DNA of 64,000 nucleotides from Falsihalocynthiibacter halioticoli (GCF_025802015.1 NZ_JAOYFC010000001.1:806001-870000), one strand, 5' to 3'; shown: positions 33,560 through 42,864, counted from the stretch's first letter. Notes: a model not told the origin generated them from the letters alone. Numbers and translations are program-made.

Positions 33560-33927
33560 TGCAGCAATTTGAAGGATTCCTAACCGATCGCGGCAGCAAA
33601 TACGCGGTATCTGGCGGGCCGGTTGCAAGCCGCGACGAGGCGCTTTCCTTTATCAAGACACTAAAACGCAAGAAAAAATATGCGAAAGCAACCCACAACA
33701 CTTGGGCCGCGTTACTGCCAGAGGGGCCCGTCAAAAACGACGATGGAGAAGGCGGCGCGGGCGCAATCATCTTGCGGATGCTGGAGCGCGAAGGGTTGGA
33801 GAAACATATCATCGTGGTGACACGCTGGTATGGCGGCACGCATCTTGGCGGTGACAGATTCCGACGGGTTCAGGACTCGGTGCGGCATTATCTTGAGAAC
33901 GCGGAGAATCTGGCAAAGGCGGATTGA
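33559..33927 (+). CDS. YigZ/IMPACT family protein
   Basis: The 122-residue protein has the UPF0029 (Impact N-terminal) pattern: KKKKYAKATHNTWAALL, DDGEGGAGAIILRMLE and TRWYGGTHLGG, a nucleotide- or nucleic-acid-interacting fold. The function is unknown; E. coli YigZ is a relative but longer. I use ATG at 33559, overlapping the M48 stop by one base (TGATG); GTG at 33556 is also possible. Confidence 0.85.
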   Translation: MQQFEGFLTDRGSKYAVSGGPVASRDEALSFIKTLKRKKKYAKATHNTWAALLPEGPVKNDDGEGGAGAIILRMLEREGLEKHIIVVTRWYGGTHLGGDRFRRVQDSVRHYLENAENLAKAD

Positions 33928-33949
33928 GCAGAGATAAGGGAGGCGCGAC

Positions 33950-34324
33950 ATGCAAAACGAGGAAGCAGGTTTTCTGCGCAGCGAATGGAGCAAATTCACG
34001 GATCGGTGCCGCTGGTCTTGGGCAGGGTGGCTCATCGTGTGGCGGGAAGAATCGAGCGTAAAGCAATGGGTCTTTGCCAATATCATCTCTGCGGGCTTTG
34101 CGCTGACACTTGATCTCGCACCGGTTGAGCGCGCCTTAATCATTGCGCTGGGCGTACTTATTTTGGCAGCGGAGTGTTTTAACACGGCGATTGAGCGATG
34201 CGTTGACTATACCTCGCCCGCACATCATCCACTGGCCAAGGCCGCCAAAGATTGCGGTAGCGCAGCGGTTGCCATTACGGCGATTGCTGCGGGCTTGGCT
34301 TGGCTGATAATCCTTTTCGGGTGA
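33950..34324 (+). CDS. dgkA: Diacylglycerol kinase
   Basis: The 124-residue three-helix membrane protein phosphorylates diacylglycerol to phosphatidate. The family signature AAECFNTAIERCVDY sits at about residues 72-86, in the second helix region. N-terminal RWSWAGWLIVWREES is also typical. It recycles diacylglycerol produced when osmoregulated glycans or lipids are modified. The ceramidase gene follows after 3 bases. Confidence 0.94.
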   Translation: MQNEEAGFLRSEWSKFTDRCRWSWAGWLIVWREESSVKQWVFANIISAGFALTLDLAPVERALIIALGVLILAAECFNTAIERCVDYTSPAHHPLAKAAKDCGSAAVAITAIAAGLAWLIILFG

Positions 34325-34327
34325 CCC

Positions 34328-34996
34328 ATGGACTGGACAGAGCAGTTTAACGATTATTGCGAGCGTCTCGGCCCGGAGTTCTGGGCTGAACCCATCAACG
34401 CCGTAACCAACCTTGCCTTCGTCCTTATGGGCCTGCTGGCGTGGCGGGCATCGACTTTGCCACTGTCGCGCCTATTGTCGGCGGAGTTGATTATCATTGG
34501 GGTTGGCTCGTTCCTCTTTCACACCTTTGCTACGGCATGGGCGTCGATGGCGGATGTGATCCCGATCCTGATCTTTATCCTAACCTATGTGTATCTCGCT
34601 AATGCCGAATACCTCGGTTGGCCGAAATGGATGGCCTTGCTCGGCGTTGTCGGGTTCTTTCCTTATGCGATTGGCGTGTCATGGCTCCTTGGGCAAGTCG
34701 CACCAGGCCTTGGTGCAAACGCAATATATGGCTCGGTTGCGATTTTGATCGCGCTTTACGGCCTTATTCTTTGGCAAAAGCATCGTCAGACTGCCCAAGG
34801 CTTGCTGATCGGGGCAGGGCTTTTGACCGTTTCTATCACCCTGCGGGCGTTAGATGAGCCGCTCTGTGGTGCGATACCGTTTGGGACGCATTTCTTGTGG
34901 CATATCCTCAATGCGCTGATGCTTGGCCACATGATCCGAACCTATGTGCGCCACAAGGCGGCAAGTGGCCTTGCGGGCAGCGCATCTGCGGGTTAA
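34328..34996 (+). CDS. Ceramidase-family (CREST) membrane hydrolase
   Basis: The 222-residue protein has seven membrane segments. It has the metal and catalytic residues of the CREST superfamily: Ser61 and His65 in SFLFHTF, Asp76, and His188/His192 in THFLWH. Alkaline ceramidases cleave the ceramide amide bond; whether ceramide is the substrate in this organism is uncertain. Co-location with dgkA suggests membrane lipid turnover. Confidence 0.85.
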   Translation: MDWTEQFNDYCERLGPEFWAEPINAVTNLAFVLMGLLAWRASTLPLSRLLSAELIIIGVGSFLFHTFATAWASMADVIPILIFILTYVYLANAEYLGWPKWMALLGVVGFFPYAIGVSWLLGQVAPGLGANAIYGSVAILIALYGLILWQKHRQTAQGLLIGAGLLTVSITLRALDEPLCGAIPFGTHFLWHILNALMLGHMIRTYVRHKAASGLAGSASAG

Positions 34997-35036
34997 ATGC
35001 AGGGGATCGAAATTACATGAGCTGACGGAGACCCCG

Positions 35037-35324
35037 ATGTCGATTGACAAGGATACCGCCGCGCGCGTGGCCAAGCTGGCCCGTATTCGCGTAGCCGATG
35101 ACGCCCTTCCGGCGCTGGCCGAAGAATTCAACACCATCCTCGGGTTTATCGAACAGCTTAACGAAGTGGACGTTGACGGCGTTGAACCCATGACATCCGT
35201 TACCCCGCAGCGCCTCAAGCGCCGCGAAGACGTTGTGACCGATGGCAACCAGCAGGAAAAAGTGCTGGCCAATGCGCCGGATGCCCGCGAAGGGTTCTTT
35301 GCCGTTCCGAAGGTGGTGGAATAA
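35037..35324 (+). CDS. gatC: Asp/Glu-tRNA amidotransferase subunit C
   Basis: The 95-residue protein is the small stabilising subunit of GatCAB, which amidates misacylated Asp-tRNA-Asn and/or Glu-tRNA-Gln. It starts with VAKLARIRV and contains GFIEQLNEVDVDGVEPM, typical of GatC. Its TAA stop shares a base with the gatA ATG, so the genes are coupled. ATG at 35037 follows a GGAG. Confidence 0.97.
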   Translation: MSIDKDTAARVAKLARIRVADDALPALAEEFNTILGFIEQLNEVDVDGVEPMTSVTPQRLKRREDVVTDGNQQEKVLANAPDAREGFFAVPKVVE

Positions 35325-36811
35325 TGACCGATCTTAACAAGCTGACCATTGCCGAGGCCCGCGACGGGCTGCGCGCCAAGGATTTCTCCGCAGTTGAGCT
35401 AACTCGCTCTTGCCTGACCGCAATTGATAAGGCTGGTGCGCTGAACGCGTTTGTGCACAACACGCCCGAGATTGCCGAGACACAAGCCGCCGCCGCCGAT
35501 ACGCGCCTTGCCGAAGGTGATGCGCCCGACATGTGCGGCATCCCGCTGGGGATCAAGGACCTCTTCTGTACCAAAGGTGTGCCGAGCCAAGCAGCCTCTG
35601 CTATCCTTGAAGGGTTCAAACCAGAGTATGAAAGCACCATTACCCAGAACCTCTGGGACCGAGGCGCGGTCATGCTTGGGAAGCTCAACATGGATGAGTT
35701 CGCTATGGGCTCCTCCAACGAAACTTCGACATACGGAAACGCGGTAAATCCGTGGCGCCGTGAAGGTTCCGATGCTGCGCTTACACCCGGTGGCTCTTCC
35801 GGCGGTTCCGCAAGTGCGGTCTCTGCGGATCTCTGCCTTGCTGCAACAGGAACAGACACCGGCGGCTCGATCCGCCAGCCCGCTGCCTTTACGGGCATTG
35901 TTGGCCTCAAGCCGACCTATGGGCGTTGCTCGCGCTGGGGCGTTGTGGCCTTTGCCAGCTCGCTCGATCAGGCGGGTCCGATGACCAAAACCGTGCGTGA
36001 CGCGGCGATCATGATGGAAGCCATGGCCAGCCATGACGCGAAAGACAGTACAAGTGCCGATCTGCCTGTGCCGGATTTCGAAGCCATGCTGACGGGCGAC
36101 ATCAAAGGCAAAAAGATCGGTATCCCAAAAGAATACCACATGGACGGCATGCCCGAAGAGATCGAAACTCTCTGGGCGGAAGGGCGCGAGATGCTCAAAT
36201 CCGCAGGGGCAGAGATTGTTGACATCAGCCTGCCGCACACGAAATACGCGCTACCTGCCTATTACGTGATTGCACCAGCAGAGGCGTCGTCCAACCTCGC
36301 GCGTTATGACGGCGTGCGTTATGGCCACCGCGCAACGCTCTCTGCTGGGGACGGTATCGACGATATGTACGAAAAGACACGCGCCGAAGGCTTCGGTCAC
36401 GAGGTTCAGCGCCGTGTTATGATCGGCACCTATGTTTTGTCTGCGGGCTTCTATGACGCTTACTACAACCGTGCCCGTAAGGTGCGTGCGCTCATCAAGA
36501 AAGATTTTGATGATGTATTCGCCAGCGGCGTTGACGCCATCCTGACACCGGCTACACCTTCCGCGGCCTTTGGCCTTGGCGAAATGACCGATGCGGACCC
36601 TGTGAAGATGTATCTCAACGATGTGTTTACCGTGACGGTGAACCTCGCAGGGCTTCCAGGTATCTCTGTTCCGACTGGGCTCGACGCTCAGGGGTTGCCG
36701 CTTGGCTTGCAGCTTATCGGACGGCCGTGGGAAGAGGGCGACCTGCTCAACACAGCCTATGCGCTTGAGCAATCCGCAGGATTTGTTTCCAAACCGGCGA
36801 ATTGGTGGTAA
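35324..36811 (+). CDS. gatA: Asp/Glu-tRNA amidotransferase subunit A (amidase)
   Basis: The 495-residue amidase subunit releases ammonia from glutamine for tRNA-bound amidation. The Lys78-cisSer158-Ser182 catalytic triad is intact: GIKDLF, GGSSGGSAS and DTGGSIRQP. Length and C-terminal GLQLIG-type segment (LGLQLIGRPWEEG) are normal. gatB is not in this window and must lie elsewhere. It is coupled to gatC by one shared base. Confidence 0.98.
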   Translation: MTDLNKLTIAEARDGLRAKDFSAVELTRSCLTAIDKAGALNAFVHNTPEIAETQAAAADTRLAEGDAPDMCGIPLGIKDLFCTKGVPSQAASAILEGFKPEYESTITQNLWDRGAVMLGKLNMDEFAMGSSNETSTYGNAVNPWRREGSDAALTPGGSSGGSASAVSADLCLAATGTDTGGSIRQPAAFTGIVGLKPTYGRCSRWGVVAFASSLDQAGPMTKTVRDAAIMMEAMASHDAKDSTSADLPVPDFEAMLTGDIKGKKIGIPKEYHMDGMPEEIETLWAEGREMLKSAGAEIVDISLPHTKYALPAYYVIAPAEASSNLARYDGVRYGHRATLSAGDGIDDMYEKTRAEGFGHEVQRRVMIGTYVLSAGFYDAYYNRARKVRALIKKDFDDVFASGVDAILTPATPSAAFGLGEMTDADPVKMYLNDVFTVTVNLAGLPGISVPTGLDAQGLPLGLQLIGRPWEEGDLLNTAYALEQSAGFVSKPANWW

Positions 36812-36843
36812 ACCAATACGGAACAACGGATTAGAGGGTTCTC

Positions 36844-37488
36844 ATGCGGTCATATGTTGCAGCAGCATCACTTGCGGTTCTGGCGGCTTGTCAGTCAGGC
36901 GTGCCGAATTCCGGTTACGATGGTTATAATACATCGGATGCGCTGCAAGGATCGCCTGTTCAAACCGGCGTGATTTCGGATGAGTCCTATGGCGGCGGCG
37001 GTGTCTCCACAGAGCTTGATTCCGCGCTTCAGGGGCAGGGGACTGTCTCGACCAGCGGTAGCCCAACATATCAGCGTTCGGCCAGCCCGATCGGTATTTC
37101 TGATGAGCAGAACTTCGACGCCGTGACAGCGCGCGAAACCATTGAAAGCGACGCGGAACGCCTCGCGCGTCAGCGCGCGCAGTATCAGGAAATCGAACCG
37201 ACTGCGCTCCCGTCGCGCAGTGGCAGCACCAAAAAGGCCGTTTCGATTGTTGCATTTGCGCTGAACACGACAAATTCCGTGGGCCAACAGATTTATCCGC
37301 GGTCCAGCAATCCATCAATGTCGCGTTTCCAAAAAGCTTGTGGGCGCTACACATCCTCGGATCAGGCGCAGATTGATTTTCTGAACAACGGCGGCCCCGA
37401 AAAAGATCGTCGGGGTGTTGATCCGGATGGTGACGGTTTTGCCTGCTACTGGGATCCAAGCCCGTTCCGCGCGGCACGTGGTGGCTAA
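36844..37488 (+). CDS. Lipoprotein with excalibur calcium-binding domain
   Basis: The 214-residue protein has a lipobox LAAC (Cys16) and a low-complexity Ser/Gly region. The C-terminal Cys-containing module has RFQKACGRY, then GVDPDGDGFACYWDP, which fits the excalibur (DxDxDGxxCe) pattern. Excalibur domains are often on extracellular nucleases or wall proteins; here no other catalytic domain is visible. It precedes the wall amidase by 15 bases. Confidence 0.75.
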   Translation: MRSYVAAASLAVLAACQSGVPNSGYDGYNTSDALQGSPVQTGVISDESYGGGGVSTELDSALQGQGTVSTSGSPTYQRSASPIGISDEQNFDAVTARETIESDAERLARQRAQYQEIEPTALPSRSGSTKKAVSIVAFALNTTNSVGQQIYPRSSNPSMSRFQKACGRYTSSDQAQIDFLNNGGPEKDRRGVDPDGDGFACYWDPSPFRAARGG

Positions 37489-37503
37489 AAGGGGGAGCAG
37501 GCC

Positions 37504-38202
37504 ATGGCCTCTGACCCGCTGACAATAATCCAAAGACCTTCCCCGAATTTCGGCCCGCGCCGAGGTGATGCGGTGCCTGATATGATCGTGCTGCATTATA
37601 CCGCGATGGACACCTGCGAGGCGGCAGCAGAACGCCTGTGTTCGCCAGAATTTGAGGTTTCGGCTCATTACCTGATTTCGGAAAAAGGTGATATATTTCA
37701 GCTTGTTGATGAGGATTCGCGTGCGTGGCATGCGGGTGCTGGGGCTTGGGGCGGTGTGAATGACATCAACTCGCGCTCTATCGGTATTGAATTGGCCAAT
37801 ACCGGCAAAACTCCGTTTCCTGCGCTTCAGATGAACGCGTTGGAGAGGCTGATGCGTGATATTATGGAGCGGCGCTGCATCCCAAAAGAGCGCGTGATCG
37901 GCCATTCGGATATGGCGCCAGCGCGCAAGGGTGATCCGGGAGCACGGTTCGATTGGCGGCGGCTCGCAATTGCGGGGCTTTCGATTTGGCCCGAAGCGGG
38001 GGAAGCACGAGATGCAACGCCAAAACCCGATGATTTCCAATCCGCCGCACGCACCTTCGGCTATCCGGCTGATGCCCCATTTGACGCATTGCTCTCTGCG
38101 TTTCGCCAAAGATTTCGCCCGCATTACACTGGTCCGCTTGACCAAACGGATATGGCGCAGATTCAGGCACTTGCTCGCCAATATCCCGCCCTTACCAGTT
38201 GA
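37504..38202 (+). CDS. N-acetylmuramoyl-L-alanine amidase (AmiD-like)
   Basis: The 232-residue protein has an Amidase_2 domain with the zinc site His31 (LHYTA), His134 (GHSDM) and Asp144 (KGDPG), and a C-terminal helical domain (about 170-232) of the AmiD family. It cleaves the amide between MurNAc and the stem peptide. No signal peptide is obvious, so it may act on recycled muropeptides in the cytoplasm. It follows the excalibur lipoprotein gene. Confidence 0.9.
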   Translation: MASDPLTIIQRPSPNFGPRRGDAVPDMIVLHYTAMDTCEAAAERLCSPEFEVSAHYLISEKGDIFQLVDEDSRAWHAGAGAWGGVNDINSRSIGIELANTGKTPFPALQMNALERLMRDIMERRCIPKERVIGHSDMAPARKGDPGARFDWRRLAIAGLSIWPEAGEARDATPKPDDFQSAARTFGYPADAPFDALLSAFRQRFRPHYTGPLDQTDMAQIQALARQYPALTS

Positions 38203-38233
38203 CCCGCCGCGCCGAAGCGCCTAACTCAACCCC

Positions 38234-38634
38234 GTGCGGATGGCCGGATGACCGCGGGGTGGCAACACCGCGAGGAAAGTCCGGACTCCACGAAGAATGG
38301 TGCCGGGTAACGCCCGGCCGGGGAAACCCGAGGGAAAGCGCCACAGAAAACAGACCGCCCGTTTACAGGTCGTGCAAGCGATACCGTGGCGGGTAAGGGT
38401 GAAACGGTGGGGTAAGAGCCCACCGCGGCGGTGGTAACATCGCTGGCATGGCAAGCCCCACCAGGAGCAATGCCGAATAGGGATCTCGCGCGGGGCAACC
38501 CGCAGGACGGCTTCGGTCCAGAAGATCCGGGTAGGCAGCTTGACCCTGTTGGTAACAGCAGGGCTAGAAGAATGGTCATCCATCGCTGTGTCATGCAGTG
38601 AGGACAGAATCCGGCTTACAGGCCATCCGCGCAC
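38234..38634 (+). ncRNA. rnpB: RNase P RNA (bacterial type A)
   Basis: The P1 helix is formed by GCGGATGGCC (38236-38245) and GGCCATCCGC (38621-38630), closing the molecule. The universal GAGGAAAGTCCGGACTCC follows near 38270. ACAGAATCCGGCTTA at about 38605-38619 is the conserved P4 partner. It cleaves 5' leaders from pre-tRNA with the RnpA protein. The stop of the AbrB-like gene is directly adjacent. Confidence 0.97.
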
Positions 38635-39654
38635 TTACCGCTTATTGCGGTTCCACGTCAGCACAAACGGCACAAAGGCACTGAGGAAAAAGAGCCGCGC
38701 CACATGATGCAGCGCCACATAGGCGGGGTCTGCCTGAACGATGGCGGCCATGGCGACCATGGTTTCAAGCCCGCCTGGTGCAAAGGCAATGATCACATCC
38801 AAAAACGGCAAATGCGTAAAGAGCGAGACGAGACCGGCAAAGACCACCGCGATCACCAGTGCAAGTAGTGTAAAGAGCAATCCAGCAACTGCGGCGCGGC
38901 GCAACATGGCAAGACTCACGCCGCTAAACCGCGACCCAATCAGCGTGCCCATTGTGACAAAGGCAATGACCGAAAGAACGGTTGGAACCTGTCCGGGGGT
39001 GAGGCCCGAACCATGTCCGAAAGAGGAAACGAACATGCTTGAAAGCAAGAGTGCAGCGGGAAGCTTCAATTTGAGAAAAACCAGACCAAGCCCCGTGCCC
39101 AAGACTGCCAATATGCCAAGGTGCATTGGCGAAAGTAGCGTATCAACGGGGATTGGCATTGTCATATCCGCGTCCGTCAAAAGCGCGACAGCGACCGGAA
39201 CAAGCAGCGTCAGGAACAGCACACGGATCGATTGCACCATGGATATCATCGCCGTGTCGGCCCCGACATCGGTCGAGAACCCGAGAACATAGCTCAGGTG
39301 TCCGGGGCTTGATGCGAGGTAGGCTGTTTCTCGGTCCATCGCGAAATACCTCTGAAACATGAAGCCACCAGTCAGCATAATTAGCGCAACTCCGGCACAC
39401 ATACCGATGAGGCTCGCCGGCCAAGCTGCTGCCGCTGCAAGGATTTCCGGCGTAACAGAGGAACCAAGCGCCAAACCGATAATCACGAAAACCACGTTTC
39501 GCACAATGTCTGGCACATCGGTCTTGACCCCGAGCACTCCGGCCAGCGAGACAAAAAACGCAGGCCCCGTCAGGAAAGGCGCGGGAAATTTCAGAAGCCA
39601 CGCGAGGGCTGCACCGCCGATACCAATCAGGAAAGAGACCGCATAGATGCGCAT
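38635..39654 (-). CDS. AbrB-family membrane protein (not a transcription factor)
   Basis: The 339-residue protein has ten or so membrane helices in two repeats and belongs to the 'AbrB/ammonia monooxygenase-like' (PF05145) group. Databases often call it a transcriptional regulator, which the membrane profile contradicts. The function is probably transport; the substrate is unknown. It follows DUF4387 after 37 bases on the same strand and could be the last gene of the tct operon. Confidence 0.82.
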   Translation of the reverse strand: MRIYAVSFLIGIGGAALAWLLKFPAPFLTGPAFFVSLAGVLGVKTDVPDIVRNVVFVIIGLALGSSVTPEILAAAAAWPASLIGMCAGVALIMLTGGFMFQRYFAMDRETAYLASSPGHLSYVLGFSTDVGADTAMISMVQSIRVLFLTLLVPVAVALLTDADMTMPIPVDTLLSPMHLGILAVLGTGLGLVFLKLKLPAALLLSSMFVSSFGHGSGLTPGQVPTVLSVIAFVTMGTLIGSRFSGVSLAMLRRAAVAGLLFTLLALVIAVVFAGLVSLFTHLPFLDVIIAFAPGGLETMVAMAAIVQADPAYVALHHVARLFFLSAFVPFVLTWNRNKR

Positions 39655-39691
39655 TTGGGTTGCCTTGTTTTTTACATCTGCGCGGGCAGGA

Positions 39692-39994
39692 TTAGTTCAA
39701 AGAGACTTCGGACAAAAGAGCTGCCCATGAGGCGCCATGCATGTCGCGGTCATTAATTGCGCCTTGGATTGCGGGGCGCGGCAAGGAAAACTTTACGACG
39801 TTAAGGGAGGGAATTTCAAAGCGTTTGATTGTCGCGCTTTCCACACCAAATGCGCGCGCGACGCGTTCGGTCGATAGCCCCATGGTGATCTGTTCAAATG
39901 CCGCTACGGAGCCGCAGAATATGTCGACCGTGAGCCAAAATGGCCCTGCGTTTTTGGAGCGTACCTTATAGGCAATCTCGCGGAGGTTAGCCAT
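39692..39994 (-). CDS. DUF4387 family protein
   Basis: The 100-residue protein matches DUF4387 (AIAYKVRSKNAGPFWLTVD-like start, here EIAYKVRSKNAGPFWLT; later NVVKFSLPRPAIQG). It almost always accompanies DUF1446/AtuA-like proteins, either fused or adjacent, and may form one enzyme with it. The activity is not established. It overlaps the upstream AtuA-like gene by 8 bases, implying strict co-translation. Confidence 0.9.
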   Translation of the reverse strand: MANLREIAYKVRSKNAGPFWLTVDIFCGSVAAFEQITMGLSTERVARAFGVESATIKRFEIPSLNVVKFSLPRPAIQGAINDRDMHGASWAALLSEVSLN

Positions 39995-41342
39995 GTGTGA
40001 TCACCTCCAGCGAGAATGCGTCCATCGGGTCATCCAGCGACAGAGTGTGGTTCAGGCAGAAGCCATACACTGCTCCGCGGTTCAGGCTCGCGGGCGAGAA
40101 GGGGAAGGCGAACGTCGGTTGCTCTTCTTCTTGCGTCAACGGGTGATGTAGCAGGTAGGGGTTAAGCATTTGGCCGATCTCCTCGGCGAGGGCCTGAGTT
40201 CTAGCGCTCACGATGGCGAGCACTCCGATCTCGGGCGCTTGCGCGTGGTTGGTTTCGAGCGCACCAAAGCTTGCATTTTGCCCGATCAACCGCAGTTCAA
40301 TGCTATAGTCATCAGTTGCCAACCCCATACGATCTTCGACCTTGGCGCAACATTTTTGATGAATGTCATCGGCCCAGATTTGCGCATTTTCAACATAGCG
40401 TTGGTCGCGCAGAAGAACGAGCAACACGGTTTGAAAAGCTTCAACCCGCGCGCCTTCGAGCTTCACGGTATAGGGCGATGTCTTGTGCCATTCAGAGCCC
40501 GTTACGCGCACGCGCCGAGCGTCAAGCGCGGTGTATTTCGCATGCGTCACGTCAAGATATCCGCCGGGTTCATAAAGGACGAACGGATCCGAGTTCTCAT
40601 AAAGCATATGCGCCGAAACCGTATGCGGGGTGGCGGCGGAGTCTTCAGCCATGGGCGAAACTGTGAAGCCTTCGTCATCAAACTCGATCATCGCCACGCC
40701 CGATTGCGGGTTGGTGGCACATAGCGCGCCGCATTCGCCAATTTTCGCGCCGTGCCATGCCGCGCCCGCGTGCAAGCCGCGCATCAGAGGGAGAGCGGCG
40801 ATTGTGGCCGTGTCTGTTGTTCGGCCCGCGATAATGATGTCCGCACCTGTATCAATGGCTGCTGCGATTTGCTCCGCGCCAGCAAGGGCAACGATGTTGC
40901 TACAGGACGCTATGGTTTCAGCGTCGATTTCAGGGGCTGCCCCGAGAGGAGAGATACGGCCGTTTTCATAAGCCTCGACCATTTTTGCAGGGTCCTGAGA
41001 TGACCGTAGGACCGCAATCTTAACCTTCTGTCCCAACTCGTCAGCGATCTCGCGCGTTATGTCGAGGAGCCAATCAACTGCGGAGTCGGTGCCGCACGTT
41101 CCGGCAGTTCCGATCACAAGAGGTACGCCCGCTTTGGCACGCGCTTCCATCAGCCCGTGCCATTCCGTCTTCGTCGAGCTTCTGGCGTATTTTGATACCC
41201 CTTGGCCGAGGTACGCGGGGCCGGAATCTGTGCTGCCGCCATCAATGGCGATAATATCTGGTTTCATGGCAAGGCCACGCTCAAGCGCGGCCTTGTCATA
41301 GTTCAATCCGAGGGCTCCGGAGGGGATGAGCACCTTTAACAT
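39987..41342 (-). CDS. DUF1446 / acyclic terpene utilisation AtuA-like protein
   Basis: The 451-residue protein belongs to PF07287 (AtuA-like). Visible family features are the IAIDGGSTDSGPAYLG segment near residues 31-46, an SSTDP-type SSQDP, and AGRTTDTATIAALP near residue 170. AtuA was named for acyclic terpene catabolism in Pseudomonas, but this does not define the substrate here; the neighbouring tripartite transporter suggests a carboxylate. It starts 1 base after the tctA stop and overlaps DUF4387 by 8 bases. Confidence 0.88.
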   Translation of the reverse strand: MLKVLIPSGALGLNYDKAALERGLAMKPDIIAIDGGSTDSGPAYLGQGVSKYARSSTKTEWHGLMEARAKAGVPLVIGTAGTCGTDSAVDWLLDITREIADELGQKVKIAVLRSSQDPAKMVEAYENGRISPLGAAPEIDAETIASCSNIVALAGAEQIAAAIDTGADIIIAGRTTDTATIAALPLMRGLHAGAAWHGAKIGECGALCATNPQSGVAMIEFDDEGFTVSPMAEDSAATPHTVSAHMLYENSDPFVLYEPGGYLDVTHAKYTALDARRVRVTGSEWHKTSPYTVKLEGARVEAFQTVLLVLLRDQRYVENAQIWADDIHQKCCAKVEDRMGLATDDYSIELRLIGQNASFGALETNHAQAPEIGVLAIVSARTQALAEEIGQMLNPYLLHHPLTQEEEQPTFAFPFSPASLNRGAVYGFCLNHTLSLDDPMDAFSLEVITHG

Positions 41343-41343
41343 A

Positions 41344-42849
41344 CTAGTCAGTTACTCTCTGTGGTTTCTTCAATACGTTCCGCAGGAACATCGGAGCGAT
41401 GAAGCCTGCAATTGCTGCAACCCAAAGCCCGATCGCAATCGGAGAGGAGAAGAGATAGGCAGGATCGCCTTCACCAATCACCATCGCGCGGCGCAACGCG
41501 TCTTCCATATGACCGCCAAGTAGGATGCCGAGGATCACGGGAACCGTCGGTATATCAAGCTTGCGCAGTACATAGCCAAGAAGACCAAACGCGATCATCA
41601 GCAGGAGGTCAAAGTAGCTTCCCGATAGAGAGTAGATCCCCACGAAAGACACCATTGTAACACCAGGCAATAGGATCGCCGGCGGCACCTGAAGGATACG
41701 CACAAAGATTTTTACCATCGGTACGTTCATCAGAAGCAGCACCACGTTCGCAATCAGCAGCGATGCGATTAGCCCCCAGACAACCTCGGGCCTGTCGGTA
41801 AACAGGGTCGGCCCCGGTGTGATGTTGAGCGTCATCAGGAGCGCGAGAAGTACAGCTGTTGTACCCGAACCAGGCACGCCAAGTGTGAGCATCGGAACAA
41901 GCGCCCCGCCAGCAGCGGAGTTGTTGCCTGCCTCTGGTGCGGCGATCCCTTTGGGAACGCCGGTGCCAAAACCGCCTTTCTCGCCCGCAATAGATTTCTC
42001 GCTCATATAGGCCAGGAAGCTTCCGAGGGAAGCCCCCGCACCGGGCAAGATACCTGCGATAAACCCAACGCCAGAGGCGCGCATCATTGTCCAACGCGTA
42101 GACCAGATATCGGCCCAAGGCACGCGGACCTTCTTGAGCGTCGCGCCAACAGCGCCACCTTTGCCGTGCCCCTCGATAAAGAAGAACACTTCGGCAATCG
42201 CAAAGAGCCCGACGATAGCAACGAGGAAATCGATCCCGTCAAAGAGGTGCAGGTTGCCCCCTGTGAGGCGCGGCATACCCGAGGAGCTGTCCACACCAAT
42301 CATCGCGATCCCGAGGCCAAGGCATGAGGCGAGCGCGGCTTTCGCTTGGTTGTTGCTCGCCATGCCGCCAAGTGTGCAGAAGGCGAGCAAATACAGCGCG
42401 AAGTATTCCGCAGGACCAAAGACATAAGCAACCCGCGCCAGCATCGGTGCCAAGAGCATCAAGCCGATGGTCGCAAGAAGAGCGCCAACGAAGGATGCAA
42501 CGCCGGAAAGAACGAGCGCATCGCCCGCGCGTCCGGCCTTGGCCATCGGGTAGCCATCGAGCGTGGTCATGAGCGCAGGTTCATCGCCGGGTATGTTAAG
42601 CAGGATCGAACTGATCCGCCCGCCATACATCGCGCCGTAGTAAACCGCGGTCATCAAGACAAGCGCAGAGGTTGCATCAAGGCCAAGCGTGAAGGTTACA
42701 GGAATAAGGATCGCAACGCCGTTGCTAGGCCCAAGACCAGGTAGCGCACCGATGATTGTTCCGAGAAAACAGCCGACCACCGCCAGCATCAACGTGTAGG
42801 GCGACAGGGCGATCGAAAACCCCAATGAGAGGTTTGCAAGAATATCCAT
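41344..42849 (-). CDS. tctA: Tripartite tricarboxylate transporter, large membrane subunit TctA
   Basis: The 501-residue protein has 11-12 membrane helices and the TctA signatures GALPGLGPSNGVAI near residues 34-47 and PGAGASLGSFLAY. Driven by the ion gradient, it moves carboxylates delivered by TctC across the inner membrane. It is the third gene of tctCBA, with 15 bases to tctB and 1 base to the AtuA-like gene downstream. The substrate is not determinable from sequence. Confidence 0.95.
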   Translation of the reverse strand: MDILANLSLGFSIALSPYTLMLAVVGCFLGTIIGALPGLGPSNGVAILIPVTFTLGLDATSALVLMTAVYYGAMYGGRISSILLNIPGDEPALMTTLDGYPMAKAGRAGDALVLSGVASFVGALLATIGLMLLAPMLARVAYVFGPAEYFALYLLAFCTLGGMASNNQAKAALASCLGLGIAMIGVDSSSGMPRLTGGNLHLFDGIDFLVAIVGLFAIAEVFFFIEGHGKGGAVGATLKKVRVPWADIWSTRWTMMRASGVGFIAGILPGAGASLGSFLAYMSEKSIAGEKGGFGTGVPKGIAAPEAGNNSAAGGALVPMLTLGVPGSGTTAVLLALLMTLNITPGPTLFTDRPEVVWGLIASLLIANVVLLLMNVPMVKIFVRILQVPPAILLPGVTMVSFVGIYSLSGSYFDLLLMIAFGLLGYVLRKLDIPTVPVILGILLGGHMEDALRRAMVIGEGDPAYLFSSPIAIGLWVAAIAGFIAPMFLRNVLKKPQRVTD

Positions 42850-42864
42850 GATGTGCCGCTCCGG

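Noticed and set aside
38635..39654. 'AbrB family transcriptional regulator' label
   Set aside because: The protein is polytopic and lacks a DNA-binding fold; the label is a naming artefact of the family.
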